Shown in pieces: positions 20,880-29,405 of a DNA stretch of 64,000 bases. The DNA comes from Microbulbifer rhizosphaerae. Its GTDB lineage: Bacteria > Pseudomonadota > Gammaproteobacteria > Pseudomonadales > Cellvibrionaceae. Below the pieces are notes generated by a model. The model was not told where the DNA came from. It made no database searches and saw only the letters and a list, made by a program, of their open reading frames with translations. The stretch's first letter is position 1, and each line of letters opens with the position of its first letter. Where the stretch lies: positions 124,001 through 188,000 of the forward strand of contig NZ_JACHWZ010000006.1 in assembly GCF_014191725.1 (NCBI RefSeq), read 5' to 3'. Both the position numbers and the translations under genes were made by a program.

Positions 20880-20981
20880 GCCCGGTCTCCTCTCCCCGTG
20901 GGGAGAGGGTTAGGGAAAGAGGCCGGCCCTCTCCCATAAGGGGAGAGGGCGAAAGCCGATCGCGGCGCGCAGCCGCTCTTA
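20880..20981. repeat. CTCTCCCC hairpins and a diverged REP at the ccmD 3' end
   Basis: CTCTCCCCGTGGGGAGAGG and CCCTCTCCC-ATAA-GGGGAGAGGG form two hairpins (about 20887-20950). Next to them TAAGAGCGGCTGCGCGCCGC (minus strand from 20981) resembles family A REP. Its first bases TAA are the stop codon of ccmD. A similar CTCTCCCC block follows recQ at 57776-57868. Confidence 0.7.
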
Positions 20982-21197
20982 TACGGGTTCGGCCACTCTG
21001 TTTTCCGATCTCTGCCTTCTGGCCTCTGAAATGCGCCGCTGCCGCTGCAGCTCCCGCTGCAACCGGCGACGATGAAGTGCCGGCTGGATCGCGAGCCCGA
21101 CCAAAACCAACAGGGTGACGCCGTAGCAACTCCACACATAGACACCGTGGCCATCCATCGCCAGGAAATCGGCAAGGCCGGAAAACTGGAACTGCAT
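20979..21197 (-). CDS. ccmD: heme exporter protein CcmD
   Basis: The product has 72 residues. One membrane segment (about 22-40, WSCYGVTLLVLVGLAI) is followed by a long basic cytoplasmic tail, the standard CcmD form, which helps release holo-CcmE from CcmABC. The start of the protein matches the family pattern (FLAMDGHGVYVW). The TAA stop is fused to a diverged repeat. Confidence 0.9.
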   Translation of the reverse strand: MQFQFSGLADFLAMDGHGVYVWSCYGVTLLVLVGLAIQPALHRRRLQRELQRQRRISEARRQRSENRVAEPV

Positions 21198-21198
21198 C

Positions 21199-21957
21199 TT
21201 AGCTCCCCTCCCCCAGTGCCTGCTGCACCCACTGGGTGCGCCACTCGCGCTGCAACACCAGGCTGCGGGTGTGCGCGATCAGGGTCCAGGCATAAAAACA
21301 GTAAAAACCGGCAATCATGGTGAGCAACGGATAGAACATGCTCGGGTCTATGCTGTTGGACTGTGTCAACTTGATACTGGCCGGCTGGTGCAGGGTAAAC
21401 CACCAGTCCACCGACTTGTAGATAATCGGAATATTCACCGTACCCACCAGCGCCAGCAGCGCACAGGCCCTGTCCCCCACCTGCTCGCGGCTGAAGGCGC
21501 GAGACAGCGCCAGCACGCCGATATACAGGAGCAGCAGGATCAGCATGGAAGTGATGCGCGCATCCCACACCCAGTAGGTGCCCCAGGTGGGTTTGCCCCA
21601 GAGGGCGCCGGTGAACAGTGCGATAAAAGTGAGCGCCGCGCCGATGGGCGCCGCTGCGCGCATCACCACGAAGGAGAGTTTCATTTTCCAGATGAGGCCG
21701 ATGGCACCGCTCACCGCCATGATGTAGTAGCCGGCCAGGGCCAGGAAGGCGGCGGGCACATGGATATAGATAATCCGGTAGCTGTTGCCCTGCTTGGCGT
21801 CCTGCGGCGCGAAACCCAGGCCCCAGGCGCTGCCGACGGCCAGCAGTACCAGGCTCGCCAGCGCCAGCCACGGCAGCCAGGCGCCGGTCTTGTGGTAAAA
21901 CCAGCGCGGTGAACCCAAGCGGTGAAACCATTCCCAAGCCAAACGGGACCTCCCCAT
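21199..21957 (-). CDS. ccmC: heme export protein CcmC
   Basis: The product has 252 residues with six membrane segments. CcmC loads heme on CcmE. The WWD motif region is TWGTYWVWDARITS (about 130), and a conserved VDWWFTLHQPASI segment lies near residue 185. ATG at 21957 overlaps the ccmB stop (TGATG); the TTG one codon upstream is less likely. Confidence 0.95.
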   Translation of the reverse strand: MGRSRLAWEWFHRLGSPRWFYHKTGAWLPWLALASLVLLAVGSAWGLGFAPQDAKQGNSYRIIYIHVPAAFLALAGYYIMAVSGAIGLIWKMKLSFVVMRAAAPIGAALTFIALFTGALWGKPTWGTYWVWDARITSMLILLLLYIGVLALSRAFSREQVGDRACALLALVGTVNIPIIYKSVDWWFTLHQPASIKLTQSNSIDPSMFYPLLTMIAGFYCFYAWTLIAHTRSLVLQREWRTQWVQQALGEGS

Positions 21958-22661
21958 CAATTATCCAGGCTGATACGGATCGCACCCGCCGCCGCCAGCG
22001 GCGCCAGCGCCGCCGCCGCGGCCAACAGCCCCGCCAGTACCGCCAGCTGCGCGCCGTAGGCGTAGCCGTCGACAGCCGCCTGCACCGCACCGGTGCCGAA
22101 GATTAACACGGGCACATAGAGCGGCATAACAATCAGCGCCAGCAACAGCCCGGCGCGCCGAAGCGCCACGGTGAGAGCCGCGCCCACGGCGCCGATCAGG
22201 CTCAGGCTGGCGGTCCCCAGCAACAGTGAAATCAACAGGCATAAATAGCCCTCCGCCGGCAGGCTGAGCATCAGCCCCAACAGCGGCGACAGCAGCGCCA
22301 GCGGCAAGCCGGTCACCAGCCAATGCACCGCCGCCTTTGCCATCACCGCGAAATACAGTGGTTGCGGGCAAAGCGCCAGTTGCTCCAGGGAGCCGTCCTC
22401 GAAATCGCTGCGAAACAGGCTTTCCTGGGACAGCAGCGTCGCCAGCAGGGCTACCACCCAGATCAGCCCCGGCGCCATTCGTGCCAGCAGTTCCGGTTCC
22501 GGCCCCACCCCCAGTGGCAGCAGGGCCAGCACGGTAACGAAGAACAGCAGCGGGTTGGCGATATCCGCGCTGCGGCGCAGGGCCAGCAGCAATTCCAGCC
22601 GCAGCAGGGCCGCAAAGCCGGGGCCGGCACGAAACACAGTGGGAGCGGTTTCAGCCGGCAT
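21957..22661 (-). CDS. ccmB: heme exporter ABC permease CcmB
   Basis: The product has about 234 residues from ATG 22661, with six membrane segments. It is the permease partner of CcmA in the ATP-driven release of holo-CcmE. It begins with the cytoplasmic ALLRLELLLALRR segment common in CcmB. A GTG two codons upstream is an alternative start. It overlaps the end of ccmA by 11 bases. Confidence 0.94.
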   Translation of the reverse strand: MPAETAPTVFRAGPGFAALLRLELLLALRRSADIANPLLFFVTVLALLPLGVGPEPELLARMAPGLIWVVALLATLLSQESLFRSDFEDGSLEQLALCPQPLYFAVMAKAAVHWLVTGLPLALLSPLLGLMLSLPAEGYLCLLISLLLGTASLSLIGAVGAALTVALRRAGLLLALIVMPLYVPVLIFGTGAVQAAVDGYAYGAQLAVLAGLLAAAAALAPLAAAGAIRISLDN

Positions 22662-23325
22662 AAGCACCCCCCGCGAAGGGTTCTTCCGTTTCGGTCGGGA
22701 CGTAGGCGGCCAGGTCGATTCGCTGCAATTGCGCCAGCGCCACCGCCTGGTGAGAAGTAAACAGAAGGCTACCGCCGCGACTCAAATGGAAGGCCATCTG
22801 TCCCTGCAGGCGGGACACACCGGCGGTGTCCAGCGCGGCCAGGGGCTCGTCCAGTATCCACAGTCGCGGGGCCTTGGGCAGGAACAACCGCGCCAGGGCC
22901 ACACGGCGGTTCTGCCCGGCGGAGAGCCGCTGGCAGAGGGTGTCCTCGAAACCGTAGAGATCCAGCTGTTCCAACGCCAGCAGCGCCTCGCCTCTCCCCG
23001 CACCGTACCAGGCGAGGTTTTCCGCCGGGGTCAGGCCGCGGCGCACGCCGGCCTGGTGGCCGATATACAGCAGGGCCTCGCGCAGTTGCGGCAGGGCCCG
23101 GGGATACGGCAGCCCGTTCCAGCGTACATCACCGCTGAAATCGCCGGCGCTGCCGATCAGGGTGCGTAACAGGGTGGTCTTGCCGGCGCCGTTGGCGCCC
23201 TCGATCTGTAGTGCCGCGCCGGGAACCAGCTCGAAGTCCAGGCCCGCGAACAGGCGGCGGCCGTCCCGCTCGCAGGACAGCTGGCGCACTTCTAGCAGAC
23301 TGTGGGATTCGGGGGTAACTGACAT
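22651..23325 (-). CDS. ccmA: heme exporter ATP-binding protein CcmA
   Basis: The product has 224 residues, an ABC ATPase. Walker A GANGAGKT is at residues 43-50, the signature LSAGQNRRVALARL near 135, and Walker B LWILDEP near 155. It heads the ccm gene run. A TATAAT box lies 40 bases upstream. Confidence 0.95.
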   Translation of the reverse strand: MSVTPESHSLLEVRQLSCERDGRRLFAGLDFELVPGAALQIEGANGAGKTTLLRTLIGSAGDFSGDVRWNGLPYPRALPQLREALLYIGHQAGVRRGLTPAENLAWYGAGRGEALLALEQLDLYGFEDTLCQRLSAGQNRRVALARLFLPKAPRLWILDEPLAALDTAGVSRLQGQMAFHLSRGGSLLFTSHQAVALAQLQRIDLAAYVPTETEEPFAGGAYAG

Positions 23326-23364
23326 AGTGCCGAAAACGCCGCAACTGATGAAAAACTGAGCGGC

Positions 23365-23370
23365 ATTATA
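23365..23370 (-). promoter_or_regulatory. predicted -10 box upstream of ccmA
   Basis: A perfect TATAAT on the minus strand lies about 40 bases before the ccmA start. No good -35 box is seen at 16-18 bases, so this promoter may be an extended -10 or activator-dependent one. Confidence 0.4.
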
Positions 23371-23451
23371 CCGGGGCTGGCGGCAATTGCATGGAATTCC
23401 ACATTGACCGGAATGGATTAGCCGTACTTCTGATCCCGATGTGGACCGCCC

Positions 23452-25182
23452 CTAGGGATGGAGAGATTCAGTGGATACAGCTTCGCCCCAGTTGAGTGTC
23501 GCCCTCACCCGGCTGCTGCCCGGTTGTATCTCCACCTCCCGACAAATGGCTTTCAGCAGCGGCAGGCCGCGCCCGGAGTAGGCGTTGTCGCTCCCGCTCG
23601 CGCCCCGCAGACCGATGCCGCTGTCCTCCACTACCACCTCCAGCTCGCCGCTGGCACCGCGGTCGCGGCAGCGCAGTTGGATACGAATCCAACCCTCGCG
23701 CAGCCGACGGCGCCCCTCCTCCAACTGCCGGTAGTATTCGGTGAAGCCCCGGTCCGTCTGCTTGAGCCCGCTGTCCAACCGCAGCAGGCCGTGCTCCAGG
23801 GCGTTGCGGAACAGTTCGCCGAGGACGATGGTGAGATGGTCGTGAAAACTGCAGGCACCGGGTACCTGCGCCAGCACGCTGTGCAGCAGCGGCAGCGGGT
23901 CGGCGTCGCGCAATTCCTCGGGGCCGAGGGTGAAGTTGAGCGACCAGTCGCCGATCCCCCCTCTCTGCGCAGCGGTATCCACAGCCACCTCTGCCGCGTT
24001 CGTGACAGGCGACACTTCGTCCAGGGCCACCTCCACCAGCGAGAGATCATCGTGCTGGTCGGCACTGTAGGCGTTGACCGTATTCAGGAGGTGGTCGAAG
24101 CGCCTCCCCTCCGCCAGCGGCTCGATCACGGCCTGCAGCAGCCGCTCTTCGCCGAACAGTTCGCCCCGCTGATTGTGCGCCTCATGGATGCCATCGCTCC
24201 ACAGATAGAGATGATCTCCCGCTTCCACCGGTATATGTACTATGGCCTCTTCCACCCAGGCCTCTTCCAGCACCCCCAGGGGCAGGTGCCGGGATTCCAG
24301 CAGGCGCAGATCACCGGAACGCCGGCGCAGGCAGGCCCGGGGCATACCACCGTTGAACAGGCGGATATGGCGCTTGTGCGGGTCCAGTTCGAACACCACT
24401 GCACAGCAGAACATATTGGATGGCAGTATGCGGTGCAGCTTGGCGTTGATCTCCCGCAGGATATGACCGAGGGAAAAGCCCTTGGGCACCATGGAGTAAA
24501 AGCTGGCGGTGAGCGGTACCGCCCCTACGGCGGCGGCGAGGCCATGCCCTGTAAAGTCCCCCAACAGCAGCATCAGTTTGCCGCCGGGGGCGTAGGCCGC
24601 CGCCAGCACGTCTCCGTTGAGTACTGCGCGCGGGGACAGGTGGTAACGGATGGCGGAAGCCTGGTCCAGGCAGCTCTCGTGCCCCAGCTTGTCGAAAATC
24701 TGCCGCGCACTGGCCTGCTCCTGCAGCAGGTCCGCGTGGCTGCGCCGTATGCGGATGCGCTGGGCCTGCAGGGCGCGGTTGAAGTGACTGAAACGTCGCA
24801 GGGCCGCGAGCTTCAACTGCACCAGAATCGGGTTGTAGGGGGTGAACAATATGTCGTCACAGCCGGTTTTCAGGCAGGCGGAGGAGAGGGTTTCGCGGTC
24901 GGATCTTACAAACAGGATGGGCACCGGATCGGTACCCGCCCTGCCGCGCAATTGCTGCAGGTCCTCGGCTGCCGCATCCCGAGCCGCCGCGGGACCGTAG
25001 ATTACCAGGTCGGGACGCAGTTGAAGATAATCGGCGAGGGCGGTGGCGGTGTCTGGCCGCACAGCCAGTTCCAGTGCCCCGGCTCCGGGCTCGCCGCCAG
25101 CGCAGGTCCGCAGCAGCCGCAGCAGCCGCCCGGCTTCCCGTATGTCGGCCTCGATCACCAGTACACGGTATGGTCCGGGCAC
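23452..25182 (-). CDS. pseudo-receiver / PP2C phosphatase / anti-sigma-type kinase fusion
   Basis: The product has 576 residues. Domains in order: a response-regulator-like domain (about 5-125) that has YGPAA where the phosphoacceptor Asp should lie, so it is probably not phosphorylated; a SpoIIE/PP2C phosphatase (about 185-400) with metal-binding NGDVLAA and LLLGDFTGHGLAAA; and a C-terminal GHKL ATPase (about 425-570) with ELFRNALEHG and VEDSGIGL. Such proteins both dephosphorylate and phosphorylate an STAS partner, here encoded 9 bases upstream. Start GTG. The output is not visible. Confidence 0.85.
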   Translation of the reverse strand: MPGPYRVLVIEADIREAGRLLRLLRTCAGGEPGAGALELAVRPDTATALADYLQLRPDLVIYGPAAARDAAAEDLQQLRGRAGTDPVPILFVRSDRETLSSACLKTGCDDILFTPYNPILVQLKLAALRRFSHFNRALQAQRIRIRRSHADLLQEQASARQIFDKLGHESCLDQASAIRYHLSPRAVLNGDVLAAAYAPGGKLMLLLGDFTGHGLAAAVGAVPLTASFYSMVPKGFSLGHILREINAKLHRILPSNMFCCAVVFELDPHKRHIRLFNGGMPRACLRRRSGDLRLLESRHLPLGVLEEAWVEEAIVHIPVEAGDHLYLWSDGIHEAHNQRGELFGEERLLQAVIEPLAEGRRFDHLLNTVNAYSADQHDDLSLVEVALDEVSPVTNAAEVAVDTAAQRGGIGDWSLNFTLGPEELRDADPLPLLHSVLAQVPGACSFHDHLTIVLGELFRNALEHGLLRLDSGLKQTDRGFTEYYRQLEEGRRRLREGWIRIQLRCRDRGASGELEVVVEDSGIGLRGASGSDNAYSGRGLPLLKAICREVEIQPGSSRVRATLNWGEAVSTESLHP

Positions 25183-25191
25183 GCCGAATCC

Positions 25192-25533
25192 TCAGCGGAC
25201 TTTGAAAATCTTGTCGAAATTGGACACCGCGAGGATATTGGCCACATGCTCGTTGGCGTTTTGCAGTTCGATGCAGGGCAGTCCGTCTTCGGCAGTATCC
25301 AGGCAGTGATCCCGCAACAGCAGCAGCATTCCGAGAGCGGCGCTGTCCAGATGGAGAGTTTCGGAAAGGTCGATACAGTAGAGTTTGGGCGCTGGAGAGA
25401 AGTTCTGGTAGGCGCGCAGGAATTCACGGTGCATATTGAAATCAAAGCTGCCCGAGACCCTGATGGTCAGCACCTCGCCGCTCTCGGATAGTTCAGAGGA
25501 CACTCGTGCCCTGCTTCTTTCGGATACCATCAT
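25192..25533 (-). CDS. STAS-domain anti-sigma factor antagonist
   Basis: The product has 113 residues from ATG 25533, preceded by AAGGA at good spacing. The STAS fold contains the phosphorylatable Ser in LHLDSAALGMLLLL. It is the expected switch partner of the phosphatase/kinase encoded directly downstream. An in-frame upstream extension to 25617 has no ribosome-binding site and is rejected. Confidence 0.85.
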   Translation of the reverse strand: MMVSERSRARVSSELSESGEVLTIRVSGSFDFNMHREFLRAYQNFSPAPKLYCIDLSETLHLDSAALGMLLLLRDHCLDTAEDGLPCIELQNANEHVANILAVSNFDKIFKVR

Positions 25534-25714
25534 CGCGAAATTCCTTTTCAACTCAAACTGAAGTTGCCGCGCTATACCTTGCCAGACCACCATCGGCAGG
25601 TACCGGTTCCAAGTCAAAAAGAACTAAACCGCCTACCTACAGGGACGAACAATAGAGCGTTCGCCTCATCAGGTAAAGAGGTGCCGTCCGCGATTCCCGG
25701 GCCACCGGAACGAC

Positions 25715-25740
25715 AAAAGACGCCATCCCCGGCGCCTTTT
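25715..25740 (-). terminator. probable terminator of the PA3496-like gene
   Basis: AAAAGACGCC-ATCCCC-GGCGCCTTTT forms a 10-bp stem (one wobble) with A/T at the base, 53 bases after the small gene's stop codon. It could act in both directions. Confidence 0.55.
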
Positions 25741-25792
25741 GGTCCGGTGCCTGTCATACCCCTGAATGCGCCATTAGAGGTATGGCAGGATG

Positions 25793-25975
25793 CTAAAAGT
25801 CGTAATCGTAGTCCATCAGTTCCCGCCGCAGCCGCATTTCCTCCAACTTGTCCTCGACCATTCGGCGGGCATCGCGGGGAGCCTGTGACGAGGCTTGCTT
25901 GAGTACCTCTGTGGCTATTTGGGGGATGTCCTCGTTATCAAAATCAAGGTCATGTTCGCTAACGTTGCCGCTCAT
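25793..25975 (-). CDS. PA3496-like small protein
   Basis: The product has 60 residues from ATG 25975, with GGAG six bases upstream; the GTG at 25987 is less likely. Acidic N-terminus, then RDARRMVEDKLEEMRLRREL, similar to the short 'PA3496 family putative envelope integrity' proteins of Pseudomonas relatives, which share a charged helix of this type. The role is unknown; the assignment rests on recall of the motif. Confidence 0.65.
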   Translation of the reverse strand: MSGNVSEHDLDFDNEDIPQIATEVLKQASSQAPRDARRMVEDKLEEMRLRRELMDYDYDF

Positions 25976-26453
25976 ACGAAACTCCACAATCTCGATCTGC
26001 GAGCGCAGAAAACACCCTATCTACAGCGCCCCACAAGGGGTTGCCGTACACGTTTCTTGTTGTTGTGCCGCCGAGATTAGCCAGCTTCGCCGACCCCGGT
26101 CAAGAAAAACTTTGCCCCCGTAAACAAGTTTTTTTCACGCCTTTTTGGCACCTCGCAACAGGTGAAAAATTGTACTCAACAATCGGCGGCGGCGGCCCCA
26201 AAATAGCGGTTAATGGTGACCAACTCGCGACAGTTTTTCGAAAGATCGATGACTGCAAACAGGGGAAACGAGGTGGAAACAGAGTAACCGGAATGTTACC
26301 GCGAGTGACATCCGGACTGGAAGACAGAGAAAGGTCCGATGGTTGCGAGGGAGAGGCCTGCAGCCGGGGCGGCCGGAAAAATCAGCCGGCGCGCTTTGCG
26401 CGGGGCGCGCTAGCCGTTAGAATACCGCGCTCTTTCGGCGTCCGAGTCGACAC
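25976..26453. other. gene-free interval before tRNA-Arg
   Basis: About 480 bases without a convincing gene. The first 200 bases are A/T-richer than the surroundings and probably hold the promoter of the PA3496-like gene. Open frames here run into the tRNA and show no coding character. A tRNA promoter sits at the right end. Confidence 0.5.
26396..26423 (+). promoter_or_regulatory. predicted promoter of tRNA-Arg
   Basis: TTGCGC (26396-26401) and TAGAAT (26418-26423) with a 16-base spacer, 30 bases before the tRNA. The sequence between -10 and the gene is GC-rich, as in stringently controlled tRNA promoters. Confidence 0.5.
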
Positions 26454-26529
26454 GCCCCCGTCGGTTAACAGGATAAACCACGGACCTCCTAAGTCCGGAC
26501 TGGTGGTTCGAGTCCACCCGGGGGCGCCA
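26454..26529 (+). tRNA. tRNA-Arg (anticodon CCT)
   Basis: Acceptor GCCCCCG/CGGGGGC, anticodon stem CGGAC/GTCCG with loop CTCCTAA (CCT), T arm TGGTTCGAGTCCACC, encoded CCA. A single gene facing the convergent small membrane protein. Confidence 0.93.
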
Positions 26530-26551
26530 TTCACTCTTCTCCCGAGGAAAC

Positions 26552-26668
26552 TCAGGCGAGGGCGGTGTACATAAGCACCACCGCAAACAACCCCACCAGC
26601 AATACCCAGCCCCAAAAAATCTGCACTGAGCGCTCCAGTTGCCGGCGGTTCTTTTTGGCTCTTTTCAT
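26552..26668 (-). CDS. 38-residue single-span membrane protein
   Basis: MKRAKKNRRQLERSVQ at the N-terminus is followed by one hydrophobic segment (IFWGWVLLVGLFAVVLMYTA, residues 17-36). AAGGA lies about 10 bases upstream of the ATG. A basic head and a C-terminal membrane span suggest a cytoplasmic-in small membrane protein. It is not a fragment of a neighbouring gene. Function unknown. Confidence 0.65.
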   Translation of the reverse strand: MKRAKKNRRQLERSVQIFWGWVLLVGLFAVVLMYTALA

Positions 26669-26728
26669 GGCTGAAGGTCCTTTTTACAGGTTTCATCGCG
26701 AAATTTAGCACCGAGTCCGTGCCGGGCG

Positions 26729-27757
26729 CTACTTCTTGAAGATCTCCACCCGGGTGGGCTGCCGGGCGGTGCGGCTGCCCCGGTACATGCCCTTGGTATT
26801 GAAGACCATGGCAATATCGCCTCCGGTGTCGAGCACAATCACCCCACCGGTGCCTCCCACAGGCAACAGCACCTGATTGATCACCTCATCCGCCGCCTGC
26901 CCCACCGACTTATTCTGGTACTGCACCCGCGCGCAGATATCCGCAGCCACGCCATAGCGGATAAAGTACTCGCCGTGGCCAGTGGCGGATACGGCGCAGG
27001 AGCGGTTATCGGCGAAGGTGCCGGCGCCGATCACCGGGGAATCGCCGATACGGCCGTAACGCTTGGCGGTCATGCCGCCGGTGGACGTGCCGGCGGCGAG
27101 GTCACCCCGCTTGTCCAGGGCGACGGCACCGACGGTACCCATTTTGAGCGCCGGCGGCAGGCTCCCTACCGCAGCCCGGTAGTCCCCGTCCCGCTGTAAT
27201 TCTTCTTGCAGCTTTTCCCTGGCTTTGTGCAGTTGCTGCAAGCGCTGCTCGGTATCGAAGGACCGGTTGTCCACCAGCGCCACCCCGCGGGCCTGTGCAA
27301 AGTCTTCCGCGCCCTCGCCGGCGAGCATTACAAAGGGCGAATCTTCCATCACCATACGCGCGAGGCTGATCGGATTGGCGATACGCCTGACTCCGGCCAC
27401 GGCGCCGGCCTGACGGGTCCTGCCGTCCATAATCGACGCGTCGAGCTCGTGCTGACCATCGTAGGTGTAGACCGCGCCCCTGCCTGCGTTGAACAGGGGT
27501 GAATTCTCCAGCACCTGGATCGCCGCGGTGACCGCATCCAGGCTGCTGCCGCCTTTATCGAGCACCGCATAGCCGGTATTTACCGCTTCGGTGAGTTTGT
27601 CGCGGTAGGCCTGTTCCTGCTTTGGGCTGAGTTTGCTTTTCTCGATGGTGCCGGCGCCGCCGTGGATGACGATGGCAATCGGTGATTCCTCTGCCTGCAG
27701 AGACAGGCAAAAGCACAGGGAAAGCAACCAGCAGGTAAACAGGGCTGTCTTGTTCAT
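26729..27757 (-). CDS. isoaspartyl peptidase/L-asparaginase, exported
   Basis: The product has 342 residues from ATG 27757. A signal peptide (about 1-22) precedes a type 2 asparaginase-like Ntn hydrolase. IHGGAGTI lies at the mature start and the nucleophile is Thr208 in MGTVGAVALD, where the precursor cleaves itself into two subunits. These enzymes remove beta-aspartyl residues from peptides. The signal suggests periplasmic peptide salvage. Confidence 0.92.
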   Translation of the reverse strand: MNKTALFTCWLLSLCFCLSLQAEESPIAIVIHGGAGTIEKSKLSPKQEQAYRDKLTEAVNTGYAVLDKGGSSLDAVTAAIQVLENSPLFNAGRGAVYTYDGQHELDASIMDGRTRQAGAVAGVRRIANPISLARMVMEDSPFVMLAGEGAEDFAQARGVALVDNRSFDTEQRLQQLHKAREKLQEELQRDGDYRAAVGSLPPALKMGTVGAVALDKRGDLAAGTSTGGMTAKRYGRIGDSPVIGAGTFADNRSCAVSATGHGEYFIRYGVAADICARVQYQNKSVGQAADEVINQVLLPVGGTGGVIVLDTGGDIAMVFNTKGMYRGSRTARQPTRVEIFKK

Positions 27758-27939
27758 AGTTGATGCCTTTTTACCAGGACGGAAAGACGACAACTATATC
27801 CCTGAGCCGGGGTAGTTGCGAAGAGCGCCGTGCCGTATCAAGGAGTGTCCGCCGCCATTGCCGCGGCAGGGTAAAAATTTGAACCCTTATGCCATCTCTC
27901 GCGACCCAAGGGTGAAGTCATCAATAGAGAGGAATAATC

Positions 27940-28437
27940 ATGATTACCCTACCGCAAAAAAAATCACTCACCGCCCTGATTGTTGTGGGCGCCGCCCTGT
28001 CTTTTTCCGCTATTGCCGGGCCGCTACCCGTGCAGGAACTACCCGCGGAGCTGGACAGGTGCGGCGGGTTTGCGCCAGTGAATAACGAACCCTATCACTG
28101 GGTACAAATGGATATGGATGTCAGCCAGATATTCTCCATTCACGCAACGGCAGCGGGCCATATGCCCGGAGGCAACTACTCTTGGAGCCACACGTATATT
28201 CCCGTTAGTTTTGTGGCACAAAAGCAGACCCAGTATTGCGACAGTTTTATCGATCCTGCCGGATTCCCCCACCATATTTCTCAAGCGCGCAGCTGTGCCT
28301 TGAGCCTGTCGACCCAGCATGTGGGTGGCGGCAATCAGCAGGTAGTGGCAACACTTGAATATTCTGGCTGCTATCTGAAAAGCAGTATACGTAAGCCCAA
28401 TAAACTGCTGGTAGACGAACACAACTTCAGAGAGTAG
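27940..28437 (+). CDS. secreted hypothetical protein
   Basis: The product has 165 residues with a clean signal peptide (cleavage after SAIA, about residue 26) and a strong ribosome-binding site (AGAGAGGAAT). The mature part has five Cys (in RCGG, QYCDS, RSCALS and SGCYL among others), which could form disulfides. I recognise no family. Confidence 0.7.
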   Translation: MITLPQKKSLTALIVVGAALSFSAIAGPLPVQELPAELDRCGGFAPVNNEPYHWVQMDMDVSQIFSIHATAAGHMPGGNYSWSHTYIPVSFVAQKQTQYCDSFIDPAGFPHHISQARSCALSLSTQHVGGGNQQVVATLEYSGCYLKSSIRKPNKLLVDEHNFRE

Positions 28438-28443
28438 GGGTTA

Positions 28444-28459
28444 GCGGTGAGGGAGGGAT
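28444..28459. repeat. 16-bp direct copy of the tRNA-Ser 3' end
   Basis: GCGGTGAGGGAGGGAT is identical to 28570-28585 inside tRNA-Ser. It lies 126 bases downstream of the tRNA 3' end, a position where integration leaves attachment-site copies, but only a terminator lies between the two. Confidence 0.6.
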
Positions 28460-28533
28460 AGCTTCGCTGCGCTCGCTGGTCTCCGCACTCCAGCTCGAAC
28501 CGGGGCTCTCATTCAACCCCCTCGGCACCATAA

Positions 28534-28563
28534 AAAAACCCGGCACAAAGCCGGGTTCTTTTA
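28534..28563. terminator. bidirectional terminator between tRNA-Ser and the secreted protein
   Basis: AAAACCCGGC-ACAAA-GCCGGGTTCTTTT: a GC stem flanked by A run and T run, serving the convergent genes on both sides. Confidence 0.8.
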
Positions 28564-28567
28564 AAGA

Positions 28568-28655
28568 TGGCGGTGAGGGAGGGATTCGAACCCTCGATAC
28601 CTTTCGGTATACACACTTTCCAGGCGTGCTCCTTCAGCCACTCGGACACCTCACC
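28568..28655 (-). tRNA. tRNA-Ser (anticodon GGA)
   Basis: An 88-base class II tRNA with acceptor GGTGAGG/CCTCACC, anticodon loop CTGGAAA (GGA), a long variable arm (ATACCGAAAGGTAT), T arm GAGGGTTCGAATCCCTC and encoded CCA. Confidence 0.95.
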
Positions 28656-28841
28656 AAATTCTGATTGTTGCGTTTTGACCGGCTTTTTTAAGAGCTTCCA
28701 GTCCGCATGCCTGCGTGTTCGTCACTTCATCCAGTCTCTGTATTCCGGACCATCTGAAGCAAATTGTTCCACCAAATCAGGCACATAGCCTCTTCAGCGA
28801 GCGCGCACTCTACACAAAGGAAGTCCGCTGTGCAAGCGTTA

Positions 28842-29405
28842 CTACCCCTCCCAGGTGGCGAAGTAGTCGCTCACTGCCAGCTCCGGCGCCGCGCGAGGCG
28901 GTTTCTGGGGGGTGCCGAGGTAGATGAAGCCCTCGATCCTCTCATTTTCCGCCAGACCCAGGCCGCCGGCGACCAGCGGGTTGGCAGCCAGGGCACCGGT
29001 GCGCCAGTAGGCCCCTACTCCCTCGGCAAAGGCGGCAGTCAGCATGGCCTGTACGGCGGCGGCGGTGGACATCCTCTGTTCGATAGACGGGACCTTGGGA
29101 TTCTCCACCAGACGGGTGACCGCCACCACGATCAGCGGTGCACGCAGGGGCATGGCGAGAAAGCGTTCTCTCTGGATTTTCGCCAGAGGCGCGGGTTCCG
29201 CTTGCTCGCCGGCTTTCAGGAACAACTCCCCAAGGCGATGGCGGGCCTCTCCCTCCACAAGAAGGAAGCGCCAGGGACGCAGGCAACCGTGGTCCGCGGC
29301 GCGCAGCGCTGCGCGAAAAATATTCCTACGCTGCCGATCCCCGGGAGCCGGTTCAGTGAGCAATCCGGTGGATACTCGGTTGTGCAGTGCGAACAGGGCG
29401 TCCAT
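28842..29405 (-). CDS. nitroreductase-family protein
   Basis: The product has 187 residues. Flavin-binding features of the NfsB/YdjA-like group are seen: RRNIFRAALRAADHG near residue 30, LRPWRFLLVEG, and the C-terminal GVGAYWRTGALA and EGFIYLGTP. Length and the RPWRF region fit the single-domain YdjA type. ATG 29405 has GGAGAG upstream. The natural acceptor is unknown. Confidence 0.85.
   Translation of the reverse strand: MDALFALHNRVSTGLLTEPAPGDRQRRNIFRAALRAADHGCLRPWRFLLVEGEARHRLGELFLKAGEQAEPAPLAKIQRERFLAMPLRAPLIVVAVTRLVENPKVPSIEQRMSTAAAVQAMLTAAFAEGVGAYWRTGALAANPLVAGGLGLAENERIEGFIYLGTPQKPPRAAPELAVSDYFATWEG

Noticed and set aside
26041-26574. 177-codon plus frame
   Set aside because: Overlaps tRNA-Arg; no ribosome-binding site or domain.
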